Positions 30,353 through 42,086 of a stretch of DNA of 64,000 nt are shown here, in pieces (the stretch's first letter is position 1; every line of letters starts with the position of its first letter). A model generated the notes under the pieces. The model was not told the DNA's origin and searched no databases. It worked only from the letters and a program-made list of their open reading frames with translations. The DNA comes from Arachis hypogaea (Eukaryota > Streptophyta > Magnoliopsida > Fabales > Fabaceae), in NCBI RefSeq assembly GCF_003086295.3, contig NC_092042.1, forward strand, positions 44,948,137 through 45,012,136. Reading direction: 5' to 3'. The position numbers and the translations under genes are program-made.

Positions 30353-32656
30353 TCACAGATATTCAGAGCATGATGAGGGCCTCTCAACACCAAACTTAGA
30401 GTTTGAAAAAGGGGGCTTCTCAACACCAAACTTAGAGTTTGACTGTAGGGGCTCTTTTGGACTCTGTACTGAGAGAAGCTTTTCATGCTTCCTCTCCATG
30501 GTTGCAGAGGAAGGTCTTTGAGCTTTAACCACAAGGTAGTCCCCATTCAATTGAAGGACTAATTCTCCTCTGCTAACATCAATCACAGCTTCTGTTGTGG
30601 CTAGGAAGGGTCTTCCAAGGATGATGCATTCATCTTCTTCCTTCCTAGTGTCTAAGATTATGAAATCAGCAGGGATGTAAAGGCCTTCAACCTTTACTAA
30701 CACGTCCTCTACTAATCCATAAGCTTGTCTTACTGACTTGTCTGCCAATTAAAGTGAGAATAAGGCAGGCTATACCTCAATGATCCCCAGTTTCTCCATT
30801 ATAGAGAGTGGCATAAGATTTATGCCTGACCCCAGGTCACACAGAGCCTTGTTAAAGGTCATGGTGCCTATGGTACAGGGTATTAAGAATTTACTAGGAT
30901 CTTGTCTCTTTTGAGGTAGAGTTTTCTGAATCCATGTATCTAGTTCACTAATGAGCAAGGGGGATTCACCTTCCCAAGTCTCATTACCAAACAACTTGGC
31001 ATTCAGTTTCATGATAGCTCCTAGATATTGAGCAACTTGCTCTCCAGTTACATCTTCATCCTCTTCTGAGGAGGAATAGTTTTCAGAGCTCATGAATGGC
31101 AGAAGGAGATTTAGTGGAATCTCTATGGTCTCTATATGAGCCTTAGATTCCTTTAGGTCCTCAATGGGGAACTCCTTCTTGTTTGAGAGATGTCTCAGGA
31201 GGTCTTTCTCACTAGGATTTACGTCTTTCTCCTCCCTTGTGCATTCGGCCATATTGATTACTTCATTGGCCTTGCAATCTCTTTTTGGATTCTCTTCTGT
31301 ATTGCTTGGAAGAATACTGGGAGGAGTTTCAATGACTTTCTTACTCAGCTGGCCCACTTGTGCCTCCAGATTTCTAATGGAGGACCTTGTTTCACTCATG
31401 AAACTTAAAGTGACTTTTGACAGATCAGAGACTAAGTTTGCTAAATTAAAGGGGCTCTGTTTAGAATTTTCTGTCTGTTGCTGAGAAGATGATGGAAAAG
31501 GCTTGTTATTACTGAGCCTATTTCTTCCACCATTGTTAAAGCCTTGTTGAGGCTTTTGTTGATCCTTCCATGAGAAATTTGGATGATTTCTCCATGATGA
31601 GTTATAGGTGTTTCCGTAAGGTTCACCCATGTAATTAACCTCTGCCATTGCAGGGTTCTCAGGATCATAAGCTTCTTCAGAAGCTGCCTCTTTAGTACTA
31701 TTGAATGCATTTTGCCATCCATTCAGACTTTGAGAGAACATGTTGACTTGCTGAGTCAACACTTTGTTCTGAGCCAATATGGCATTCAGAGTATTAATTT
31801 CAAGAACTCCCTTCCTCTGAGGCATCCCACTATTCACGAAATTCCTCTCAGAAGTGTACATGAATTGGTTATTTGCAACCATGTCAATAAGTTCTTGAGC
31901 CTCTTCAGGCGTTTTCTTTAGGTGAATAGATCCACCTGCAGAATGGTCCAACGACATCTTGGAAAATTCAGATAGACCATAATAGAATATATCTAATATG
32001 GTCCATTCTGAAAACATGTCAGAAGGACACTTTTTGGTCATCTGCTTGTATCTTTCCCAAGCTTCATAGAGGGATTCACCATCTTTTTGCTTGAAGGTCT
32101 GAACATCCACTCTAAGCTTTCTCAGCTTTTGAGGAGGAAAGAATTTATCCAAGAAGGTCGTGACCAGCTTATCCTAGGAGTCCAGGCTATCTTTAGGTTG
32201 TGAGTCCAACCATGTTCTAGCTCTGTCTCTTACAGCAAAAGGGAAAAGCATGAGCCTGTAGACTTCAGGATCTACTCCATTTGTCTTAACAGTCTCACAA
32301 ATCTGCAAGAACTCAGTTAAAAACTGGTAAGGATCTTCAGATGAAAGTCCATAAAACTTGCAGTTCTGTTGCATTAAAGCAACTAGTTGAGGCTTAAGCT
32401 CAAAATTGTTGGCTCCAATGGAAGGAATGGAGATGCTTCTTCCATCAAATTTGGACGTTGGTTTTGTGAAGTCACCAAGCATTCTCCTTGCATTATTGTT
32501 GTTGGGTTCGGCTGCCATCTCCTTCTCTTGTTCAAAAATTTTAGAAAGGTTGCCTCTGGATTGTTGTAGTTTAGCTTCTCTTAGTTTCCTCTTCAGAGTC
32601 CTTTCAGATTCTGGATCAGCTTCAACAAGAGTGTCTTTTTCCTTGTTCCTGCTCAT
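30353..32656 (-). pseudogene. gag and protease of E
   Basis: One frame of 768 codons from ATG 32656 (MSRNKEKD) to TGA or TAA at 30353, with three stops: TAG 32176-32174 (Trp in H), TAG 30772-30770 and TAA 30751-30749 (both at expected Gln). Gag shows IPSIGANNFELKPQL, LMQQNCKFYGL, LLTEFLQIC-like residues, LMLFPFAVRDRARTWL, FFPPQKLRKLR, SLYEAWERYKQM, LDIFYYGLSE. A long N-terminal basic extension is absent from A and D. A Ser/Glu-rich stretch (SSSEEDED) precedes the protease (CDLGSGINLMP, IILGRPFLATT). It ends with repeats of NSKFGVERP. No RT follows. Confidence 0.87.
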
Positions 32657-34205
32657 ATAGGCAAGAAGAGAACAAGAAAAGAAAGAGAAATCCTCTATGT
32701 CAAAGTATAGAGATTCTTTTATATTAGTAGAAGAAAAAAAAAGGGCAGCGTAGTGAAGAAGAATGGGTAAGGATAGAGGTGGTGATCTGAGATGAAGAGA
32801 GGTGAAGAGAAGTGTTAGTAAATAAGTAAATAAATAGAAGAAGGAGAGATAGAGAATTTCGAAAATAATTTTGAAAAAGTGGTTAGTGATTTTCGAAAAT
32901 TAAAGATAATATATAATTAAAATTAGAATTTAAAACAATTAAAAAGAATTTTTGAAAAAGAGAGAGGTATTTTCGAAAATTAGAGAGGGATAGGTAGTTA
33001 GTTGGTTTTGAAAAAGATAAGAAACAAACAGAAGTCAAATAGTTAGTTGAAAAAGATATTAAAATCAAATTTGAAAAGATCAGAAGATTTAGATAAGATA
33101 TTTTGAAATCAAATTTTTGAAAAAAAAAATAAAATTTTGAAAAATATATGATAAAAAGATAAGATAAAAAGATAAGATAAAAAGATAAGATTTTTAAGAA
33201 AAAGATATTTTGAAAAAGATTTAATTTTTAAAATTAAAATTGATTAAAGGATAAGATTCTAGAATTTAAAGATTGAACCTTTCTTAACAAGAAAGTAACA
33301 AACTTCAAATTTTTTAATCAAAACATTAATTATTGATTATATTTTCGAAAATATGATGTAAAAGATAAGAAAAAGATTTTGAAAAATTTTGAAAAATATT
33401 TTTTTTTGAAAATTTTCGAAAAACAAAGATAAAGTTGAAAAGATATGATTTTTGAAAAAAGATTTTGAAAGATAAGATTTTTAAAATTGAAAATTTGACC
33501 TGACTTGTAAGAAACAACTAATTTGAAAATTTTTTGACTAAGTCAACTCAAATTTTCGAAAATTTGGAGAAAAATAAGGAAAAGATATTTTTTTGATTTT
33601 TGAATTTTTAATGATGAGAGAGAAAAATTAAAAACGTCATTTTTGTGTTTTTCTCTTTTCTTTATGGATCAAAACAAAGAATGCATGCAAGAACACTATG
33701 AATGTCAAGATGAACACCAAGAACACTATGAAGATCATGATGAACATCAAGAACATAATTTTGAAAGATTTTTTATGCAAAGAAAACATGCAAGACACCA
33801 AACTTAGAAATCTTTAATGCATGGACTCTAACAAACAAAAAAATGCATATGAAAAACAACAAACAACACAAAACAAGAAAACATCAAGATCAAACAACAA
33901 GACTTGTCAAGAACAACTTGAAGATCATGCAGAACACCATGAATGCATGAATTTTCGATAAATGCATAATAATTTTTTTTAAAACATGCAATTGACACCA
34001 AACTTAAAAGTTGACTCAAGACTTAAACAAGAAACACAAAATATTTTTGGTTTTTATGATTTTATGATTTTTTTTGGTAGTTTCTTTATTTATTTTCGAA
34101 AAAAAAGGAAAAATTTTTTTTTTGAAAAATTATTGAAAACAAAACAAAAAGAAAATTACCTAATCTGAGCAACAAGATGAACCGTCAGTTGTCCATACTC
34201 GAACA
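32657..34205 (-). other. 5' leader of E, pyrimidine-rich in sense
   Basis: 1.5 kb. The plus strand is dominated by GAAAAAGATAAGATTTTGAAAA-type runs, so the transcript leader is U/C-rich. It includes a short GATAAAAA minisatellite at about 33149-33195 and CACCAAACTTA motifs near 33797 and 33997. No gene is supported. Confidence 0.65.
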
Positions 34206-34224
34206 ATCCCCGGCAACGGCGCCA
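34206..34224 (-). other. PBS of E (tRNA-Asp, perfect)
   Basis: TGGCGCCGTTGCCGGGGA on the element strand, six bases inside the LTR. Confidence 0.88.
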
Positions 34225-34230
34225 AAAACT

Positions 34231-35892
34231 TGGTGGACGAAATTGTGATTCGTACTCTTTGTACTTGTATGAAATTTAATTCGAGATAATAGCTCTTTAC
34301 TATGTGTGGTCACAACTCCGTTCAACTAACCAGCAAGTTTACTGGGTCGTCCAAGTAATAAACCTTACGTGAGTAAGGGTCGATCCCACAGAGGTTGTTG
34401 GTATGAAGCAAGCTATGGTCATCTTGTAAATCTCAGTCAGGCGGATAGTAATTGATTATGGATTTTAGAAAATTAATAAATAATAAACATAAAATAAAGA
34501 TAAAGTTAGTCATGTAATCCAATGATGGGGATTTCAGATAGGCGTATGGAGATGCTGTGCTCCTCCTGAATCTCTGCTTTCCTACTGCTTTTATCCAATT
34601 TTATCACTCCCTTTTATGGCAAGCTGTATGTAGGGCATCACCGTTGTCAATGGCTACATCCCATCCTTTCAGTGAAAAAGGTTCAAATGCTCTGTCACAG
34701 CACGGCTAATCATCTGTTGGTTCTCAATCAGGTTGGAATAGAATCCCTTTATTCTTTTGCGTCTATCACTAACGCCCAACCTTCAGGAGTTTGAAGCTCG
34801 TCATAGTCATTCAATTCCGGAATCCTACTCGGAATACCACAGACAAGGTTAGACCTTCCGGATTCCCATGAATGCCGCCATCAATTCTAGCTTATACCAC
34901 GAAGATTTTGATTAAGGAATCCAAGAGATATGCGCCCGGTCTAGGGTAGAACGGAAGTGGTTGTCTATCACGTGCGTTCATAGGTGAGAATGATGATGAG
35001 TGTCACGGATCATCACATTCATCAAGTTGAAGTGCAACGAATATCTTAGAATAGGAATAATTCGAATTGGATAGAAAATAATAGTAATTGCATTGAAGCT
35101 TGAGGTACAGCAGAGCTCCACACCCTTAATCTATGGTGTGTAGAAGCTCCACCGTTGAAAATACATAAGTGAAAGGTTCAGGCATGGCCAAATGGCCAGC
35201 CCCTCAGAACGTGATCAATAGTCTCCTCAGATGAAGAATAAAATAAAACTGAGACCAAAGATGTCTAATACAATAGTAAATTATCCTATTTATACTAGAC
35301 TAGCTACTAGGGTTTACATGAGTAAGTAATTGATGCATAAATCCACTTCCGGGGCCCACTTGGTGTGTGTTTGGGCTGAGCTTAATATATCCACGAGCTG
35401 AGGCTTCTTTTGGAGTTGAACGCCAAGTTGTAACGTGTTTTGGGCGTTCAACTCCGGGTCGTGACGTGTTTCTGGCATTTTACTCCAGTCAGCAACATGG
35501 AACTGGCGTTGAGCGCCAGTTTACGTCGTCAATTCCAGAATAAAGTATGGACTATTATATATTGCTAAAAGCTCTGGATGTCTACTTTCCAACTCCATTG
35601 AGAGCACGCCATTTGGAGTTCTATAGCTCCAGAAAATCCATTTCGAGTGTAGGGAGGTCAGATTCCAATAGCATCAGCAGTCCTTTGTCAGCCTCCTATC
35701 AGAGTTTTGCTCAAGTCCCTCAATTTCAGCCAGAAATTACCTGAAATCACAGAAAAAAACACAAACTCATAGTAAAGTCCAGAAATGTGGATTTAACATA
35801 AAAACTAATGAAAACATCCCTAAAAGTAGCTTGAACTTACTAAAAGCTACCTAAAAACAATGCCAAAAAGCGTATAAATTATCCGCTCATCA
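34231..35892 (-). repeat. 5' LTR of E
   Basis: 1662 bp. TATA block at 35551-35564. Palindrome units start at about 35410, 35440, 35472 and 35503, the first (element sense) about 32 bp after the TATA box. Confidence 0.92.
35551..35564 (-). promoter_or_regulatory. TATA box of E 5' LTR
   Basis: Element strand CAATATATAATAGTCC, as in A and D. Confidence 0.68.
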
Positions 35893-35897
35893 CTTTG
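35893..35897. repeat. Target-site duplication of E, right copy (CTTTG)
   Basis: Follows the LTR end CTCATCA and matches 25449-25453. Confidence 0.9.
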
Positions 35898-37280
35898 TCC
35901 CAACACTGCACCAATGGCATGGTCACTGGCATCACACATTAATTCAAATGGTAATATCCAGTCTGGTGCAGAGATGACTGGTGTTGTAACTAGCTTAGCT
36001 TTCAGAGTTTCAAATGCCTGCAGACACTCTTTATCAAAGATAAATAGCATGTCAACAGCTAGCAGATTACTCAGAGGTTTGGCGATTTTTGAAAAATCCT
36101 TTATAAACCTCCGATAAAATCCTACATGCCCCAGAAAGCTTCTGATTGCCTTAACATTGGCAGGTGGTGGTAATTTTTCAATTACCTCTACCTTAGCTTG
36201 ATCCAACTCTATTCCCTTGTTCAAAATTTTGTGTCCAAGGACAATTCCTTCAGTCACCATAAAGTGACATTTCTCCCAGTTTAAAACCAGGTTAGTCTCG
36301 TGGCACCTCTTTAGAACAAGTGCTAGATGGTCTAGACAGGAGCTAAATGAGTCTCCAAATACTGAAAAGTCATCCATGAAGACTTCCAGAAAATTTTCCA
36401 CCATATCAGAGAAAACTAAGAGCATGCACCTTTGAAAGGTTGCAGGTGCATTGCACAGGCCAAATGGCATCCTTCTGTATGCAAATACTCTAGATCGACA
36501 TGTGAGTGATGTTTTCTCTTGATCCTGGGGATCTACTGCAATTTGATTATAACCTGAATATCCATCCAAGAAGCAGTAGTATTCATGACCTGCTAGTCTT
36601 TCTAGCATCTGGTCTATGAAGGGTAAAGGAAAATGATCCTTTCTGGTAGCTGTATTGAGCCTTCTATAATCAATACACATACGCCACCCTGTAACTGTTC
36701 TTGTAAGTACCAGTTCATTTTTTTCATTATGAACCACTGTCATGCCACCCTTCTTAGGGACGACTTGGACAGGGCTTACCCAGGGGCTATCAGAAATAGG
36801 ATAAATAATCCCAGCCTCTAGTAATTTAGTGACCTCTTTCTGCACCACCTCCTTCATGTCTGGATTTAGCCGCCTCTGTGGTTGAACCACTGGCTTAGCG
36901 TCACCCTCCAATAGGATTTTGTGCATGCATCTGGCTGGGCTAATGCCCTTAAGATCACTGATGGACCACCCAAGAGCTGTCTTATGTGTCCTTAGCACTT
37001 GAATTAGTGCTTCCTCTTCCTGTGGCTCTAAGGTAGAGCTTATGATTACAGGGAAGGTATGACCTTCTCCCAGAAATGCATATTTCAGGGATGGTGGTAA
37101 TGGTTTGAGCTCGGGTTTGGGAGGTTTCTCCTCTTCCTGAGGGATTTTCAGAGGTTCTATTATTCTCTCTGGTTCCTCCAGATCAGGCTGAACATCTTTA
37201 AAGATATCCTCTAGCTCTGATTCGAGACTCTCAGTCATATTGACTTCTTTTACCAGAGAGTCAATAATATCAATGCTCAT
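35898..37280 (-). pseudogene. Reverse transcriptase of D
   Basis: Open for about 460 codons from MSIDIIDSL, then cut by E within the RNase H. RT motifs are complete: WRMCIDYRRLN, YCFLDGYSGYNQI, RRMPFGLCNAPATFQ, FMDDFSVFG, LGHKIL and SFLGHVGFYRRFI. The last Asp-containing RNase H block, LMCDASDHAIGAVLGQ, abuts the E insertion. A TAA just upstream (about 37290) separates it from the protease, where A is open. Confidence 0.9.
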
Positions 37281-37289
37281 GCAGTCATT

Positions 37290-37507
37290 TTAGGTGTCTG
37301 GATGCTGCATAGCTTTGACAACATTCAACTTAAACTCGTCCTTATTGACTCTCAGGGTCACTTCCCCTTTTTGGACGTCAATGAGGGTTCGTCCAGTTGC
37401 TAAGAAAGGTCTTCCTAGAATGAGAGTTGCACTCTTGTGCTCCTCTATTTCCAGCACCACAAAGTCAGTGGGAAAGGCAAATGGCCCAACCTTGACAATC
37501 ATGTCTT
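37290..37507 (-). pseudogene. Protease of D, distal part
   Basis: Resumes after F with MIVKVGPFAFPTDFVVLE, ILGRPFLATGRTL and DVQKGEVTLRV, closing at a TAA after QHPDT. Its proximal half is 39219-39665. The join is exact once F and one GTCTT copy are removed. Confidence 0.85.
37503..37507. repeat. Target-site duplication of F, left copy (GTCTT)
   Basis: Matches 39222-39226. Confidence 0.9.
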
Positions 37508-39221
37508 TGGTGCACGAAATTGTGATCAATACTTTTCATAATTCAAATAATCCCCGGTAATGAATCCAAAAACTTGGTGTTCAATACCATGGCATAAACA
37601 CAACTTCGCACAACTAACCAGCAAGTGTACTGGGTCGTCCAAGTAATAAACCTTACGCAAGTAAGGGTCGATCCCACAGAGATTGTTGGTATAAAGCAAG
37701 CTATGGTCACCTTGTAAATCTTAGTCAGGCAAACTCAAATGGATATGGGTGATATACGAATAAAACATAAAGATAAAGATAGAGATACTTATGTAATTCA
37801 TTGGTAGGAACTTCAGATAAGCGTATGAAGATACTGATCCCTTCCGTCTCTCTGCTTTCCTACTGTCTTCATCCAATCCTTCTTACTCCTTTCCATGGCA
37901 AGCTTATGCAAGGGTTTCACCGTTGTCAGTGGCTACCTCCCATCCTCTCAGTGGAAATGTTCAACGCACCCTGTCACGGCACGGCTATCCATCTGTCAGT
38001 TCTCAATCAGGCCGGAATAGAATCCAGTGATTCTTTTGCGTCTGTCACTAACGCCCCGCCTTCAGGAGTTTGAAGCTCGTCACAGTCATTCAATCATTGA
38101 ATCCTACTCAGAATACCACATACAAGGTTAGACCTTCCGGATTCTCTTGAATGCCGCCATCAGTTCTAGCCTATACCACGAAGACTCTGATCTCACGGAA
38201 TGGCTGGCTCGGTTGTCAGGCGAGCACTCGGTTGTCAGGCGATCAACCATGCATCGTGTATCAGGAATCCAAGAGATATTCACCCAATCTAAGGTAGAAC
38301 GGAGGTGGTTGTCAGGCACACGTTCATAGGTGAGAATGATGATGAGTGTCACGGATCATCACATTCATCAAGTTGAAGAACAAGTGATATCTTAGAACAA
38401 GAACAAGCGGAATTGAATAGAAGAACAATAGTAATTGCATTAATACTCGAGGTACAGCAGAGCTCCACACCTTAATCTATGGTGTGTAGAAACTCCACCG
38501 TTGAAAATACATAAGAACAAGGTCTAGGCATGGCCGTGAGGCTAGCCTCCCAATGATCTAAGATAGCATAAGAACAAAGGTAGCTACCAAGATGAAAATA
38601 CAATAGTAAAAGGTCCTACTTATAGAAAACTAGTAGCCTAAGGTTTACAGAGATGAGTTAATGACATAAAAATCCACTTCCGGGCCCACATGGTGTGTGC
38701 TTGGGCTGAGCATTGAAGCATTTTCGTGTAGAGACTCTTCTTGGAGTTAAACGCCAGCTTTTATGCCAGTTTGGGCGTTTAACTCCCATCCTTGTGCCAG
38801 TTCCGGCGTTTAACGCTGGGAATTCTGAGGGTGACTTTGAACGCTGGTTTGGGCCATCAAATCTTGGGAAAAGTATGGACTATCATATATTGCTGGAAAG
38901 CCCAGGATGTCTAATTTCCAACGCCGTTGAGAGCGCGCCAATTGGGCTTCTGTAGCTCCAGAAAATCCACTACGAGTGCAGGGAGGTCAGAATCCAACAG
39001 CATCTGCAGTCCTTTTTAGTCTCTGAATCAGATTTTTGCTCAGGTCCCTCAATTTCAGCCAGAAAATACCTGAAATCACAGAAAAACACACAAACTCATA
39101 GTAAAGTCCAAAAAAGTGAATTTTAACTAAAAACTAATAAAAATATACTAAAAACTAACTAGATCATACTAAAAATATACTAAAAACAATGCCAAAAAGC
39201 GTACAAATTATCCGCTCATCA
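37508..39221 (-). mobile_element. Element F, solo LTR inside D protease
   Basis: 1714 bp with TGATGAGCGG and GTGCACCA ends (element strand), flanked by GTCTT duplications, with no internal region. It is what remains after recombination between two LTRs. It carries the TATA block near 38877-38893, decayed palindrome units near 38741, 38771, 38803 and 38831, and an extra segment of about 70 bp near 38193-38262 that A, D and E lack but H has. A PBS-like copy lies inside its end (37544-37582). Confidence 0.9.
37544..37582 (-). other. PBS/LTR-junction-like copy inside solo LTR F
   Basis: Plus strand reads AATAATCCCCGGTAATG, then CCAAAAACTTGGTG. This matches the tRNA-Asp PBS region and the following LTR terminus of A, D and E, but it lies 36-75 bases inside the F LTR. 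Confidence 0.7.
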
Positions 39222-39665
39222 GTCTTCAATTACGCCTGATGGGTATTTAATGGAGCCATCAGCAAGTTGGAGACATATCCGGGTTGGTTTGACTTCATCA
39301 GTCAACCTAAGCTTTTTGATAGTAGATGCAGGTATTAGTTTGATACTTGCCCCAAGATCACATAGAGCTTGCTTGGTACAAGTACATTCTAATGTGCATG
39401 GTATCATAAAGCTTCCGGGATCTTTAAGCTTATCAGGTAAGCTTTTCAGAATGACTGAACTACATTCTTCAGTGAGGTAAACTTTTTCAGTTTCCCTCCA
39501 ATCCTTCTTATGGTTTAAGATCTCTTTCATGAACTTAGCATAAGAAGGTATTTGCTCAAGTGCCTCTGCAAACGGAATCTTTATTTCAAAAGTCCTGAGG
39601 TAATCTGCAAAGCGAGAAAATTGCTTATCCTGTTCCGCTTGGTGGAGTTTTTGAGGATAAGGCAT
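39219..39665 (-). pseudogene. Protease of D, proximal part
   Basis: Shows MPYPQKLHQAEQDKQFSRF, TKQALCDLGASIKLIP (DLG active site) and ICLQLADGSIKYPSGVIED, ending where F is inserted. It matches A closely. The frame differs from the upstream linker because of a small deletion near 39705. Confidence 0.87.
39222..39226. repeat. Target-site duplication of F, right copy (GTCTT)
   Basis: Follows the LTR end CTCATCA. Confidence 0.9.
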
Positions 39666-39699
39666 TTTAGTTTTGTATTCCTCAACCTTAGTTGTGTAG

Positions 39700-40991
39700 G
39701 TTTATTTCCTACAGATGTAGATTGAGAAGCCTTTTTAGATGGGTTGCTATAAGCACTTGTATGTGTCTGATCTCCCACTGGCATTTGAATGCCAGGGGTG
39801 GAAGCTGGAGTGGCGTCAGACGCCAACTCCTTACCTGGTTCTGGCGTTTGAATGCCAGAACTGTGCTTCCTTTGGGTGTTCAATGCCAATTCCTTGCTTG
39901 TTTCTGGCGTTGAATGCCAGGACTGAGCATGGTTTGGGCGTTCAACGCCAGCTTTCCACCCATTTTCTGGCGTTTGAGCGCCAAGATTATTCTTCTCTGG
40001 GCTCTTATTGTCCTCAGATGGATTTTGGGTGGTTTGCTCATTTCTTGGCTTCCTGCTACCTTGAAGTGAGGTATTTAATGTTTTCCCACTTCTTAATTGA
40101 ACTGTTTGGCATTCTTCTATTATTTGTTTTGATAACTACTGTTCTGTTTGCTTCAACTGTACTTCCATATTCATATTAGCCATTCTTGTTTCTTGTAGTA
40201 TCTCCTTGAATTCGGCTAACTGTTTTGTTAGAAAATCTAATTGCTGATTGAATTCAGCAGCTTGATCTGCAGGACTGAGTTCAGCAGTTACTGTCTTAGC
40301 CTCTTCGTTGATGAATGATTCACTGCTTAGGTACAGATGCTGATTTCTAGCAACTGTATCAATAAGCTCTTGAGATTCTTCCACTGTCTTCCTCATGTGT
40401 ATAGATCCACCAGCTGAGTGGTCTAGAGAAATCTGAGCTCTTTCTGTAAGCCCATAGTAGAAGATGTCTAACTGCACCCATTCTGAAAACATTTCAGAGG
40501 GGTATTTTCGTAGCATCTCTCTGTATCTCTCCCAGGCATCATAAAGGGATTCATTATCTCCTTGTTTGAAGCCTTGGATGCTCAGCCTTAGCTGTGTCAT
40601 CCATTTTGGAGGAAAATAGTGATTCAGGAATTTTTTTGACAACTGTTTCCATGTTTTTATGGTGTCCTTAGGTTGGTTATTTAACCACCTCTTAGCTTGG
40701 TCCTTTACAGCAAATGAAAACAGTAATAATCTGTAGACATCCTGATCTACTTCCTTATCATGTACTGTGTCAGCAATTTGTAAAAATTGTGCCCAGAAAC
40801 TCTGTAGGTTCTTCTTGTGAAAGACCGAAATACTGGCAACTTTGCTGCACCATGATAATGAGCTGAGGATTCAACTCAAAACTACTGACTCCAATAGAGG
40901 GTATACAGATACTACTCCCGTATGAAGTAGTAGTGGGGTTAGCATATGACCCCAAAGTCCTTCTGGACTGTTCATTTCCACTTAAGTCCAT
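39700..40991 (-). pseudogene. gag and linker of D
   Basis: ATG at 40991 (MDLSGNEQS). A one-base insertion near 40797 shifts the frame; the gag core (RWLNNQPK, FPPKWMTQLR, SLYDAWERYREML, LDIFYYGL) is read in the 40642-40136 frame. TAG at 40138-40136 follows KQTEQ. The linker after it, with the palindrome array, is otherwise open through CAA where A has its gag-terminating TAA. Confidence 0.83.
39778..39983. repeat. Palindrome array inside D gag-protease linker (7 units)
   Basis: Units start at about 39778, 39810, 39841, 39872, 39904, 39934 and 39967 (steps of 30-33 bp). It is homologous to 9665-9838 of A. Many arms are mutated at CpG (for example GGCATTTGAATGCC). Confidence 0.9.
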
Positions 40992-42061
40992 AATGGAGAA
41001 AGGGAGATGATGTGAATTTATTTTATTTATTTTATTATATATAAAAATTTCGAAATAATAATAATAAAATAAGATAAAATAAAGATGACAATGAAAATAA
41101 AAATAAATAAAAATGAAAATAAAAATAAAATAAAAAATTTAAAAATATTTTATGAAGATTTTTGAAAAAGTGAGGAGAGAGAAAGTGGTTAGGATATTTT
41201 TGAAATTGAAATCTAATTTTTTTTTAAAATTCGAAAAGATGGCTTAAAATTAGTTAGAAAAGATATTTTTTGAATTTTGAATTTTATGATGAAAGAGAAA
41301 AATACACAGAAGACACAAGACTTAAAAATTTTTAGATCTAATGCTCCTTGTTTTCAAAAATTTTGGAGGAAAAACACTAAGGAACACCAAACTTAAAAAT
41401 TTTAAGATCAAAACACAAGGAAGACAAGAACACCTTGAAGATTCACAAGAACAACAAGAACAAAAGAAAGAACACCAAACTTAAAATTTTTAGAAAACCA
41501 AAATAAATTTTCGAAAATTAAAGAAAATTAACAAGAAAACACCAAACTTAAAGTTTGGCACAAGATTCAATCAAAGAAAAATTATTTTTGAAAAAGATTT
41601 TAAAAAGAAGTTATTCAATTGCCAAGAACATAAGCCAACGCTCTAGCCAACTGAGCTATAAATGTAACGTGTTTTAATATTGTATATAAAAAATATATTT
41701 TTGAAAACTAAATTTTGAAAAAGTACAAGGAAAACACGAAAAACACACAAAAATAGGAAAAACTAAAGATCAAACAAGAAAATTTGATAAGAACAATTTG
41801 AAGATCAAGGAAAAATAAAGAACATGCAATTCGAAAATTTAAAGGAGAATATAAATTATGCAATTGACACCAAACTTAAAATTTAAAACTAAACTCGCAT
41901 AAAAATTAAAAATTAAAAATTAATAAGGAAAAAATAATATTTTTGAAAAATTTTTGAAAAGAAAATAAAAAGGACTCAAATTTAATGACTCTATAGCATC
42001 AAAAATAAATTATTCCTAATCTAAGCAACAAAATAAACCTTTAGTTTTCCAAACTCGAACA
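40992..42061 (-). other. 5' leader of D
   Basis: AT-rich and similar to 10848-11847 of A, with CACCAAACTTAAA motifs (about 41385, 41540, 41866) and the tRNA-like segment. No gene is supported. Confidence 0.65.
41634..41659 (-). other. tRNA D-arm-like segment with A-box (D leader)
   Basis: The A-box TAGCTCAGTTGG (41658-41647, element strand) and D stem GCTC/GAGC are as in A. One loop base differs (GGCTAGAGC here, GGTTAGAGC in A), so the stem is unchanged. Confidence 0.62.
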
Positions 42062-42080
42062 ATCTCCGGCAACGGTGCCA
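42062..42080 (-). other. PBS of D (tRNA-Asp, two mismatches)
   Basis: Element strand TGGCACCGTTGCCGGAGA, two changes from the A site. Confidence 0.82.
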
Positions 42081-42086
42081 AAAACT

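Larger units (their letters stand above)
25454..35892 (-). mobile_element. Element E, non-autonomous gag-protease-ORF3 retrotransposon
   Basis: 10.4 kb with LTRs 25454-27116 and 34231-35892, tRNA-Asp PBS, gag and protease (32656-30353), palindrome array and a nearly intact ORF3. RT, RNase H and integrase are absent: the protease is followed directly by the conserved GGTTGCCTCCCAACAAGCG block. It shares LTR termini, PBS, TATA block and palindrome arrays with A and D. It therefore would need pol supplied in trans. It resembles the Arachis Feral family from memory. Confidence 0.9.
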
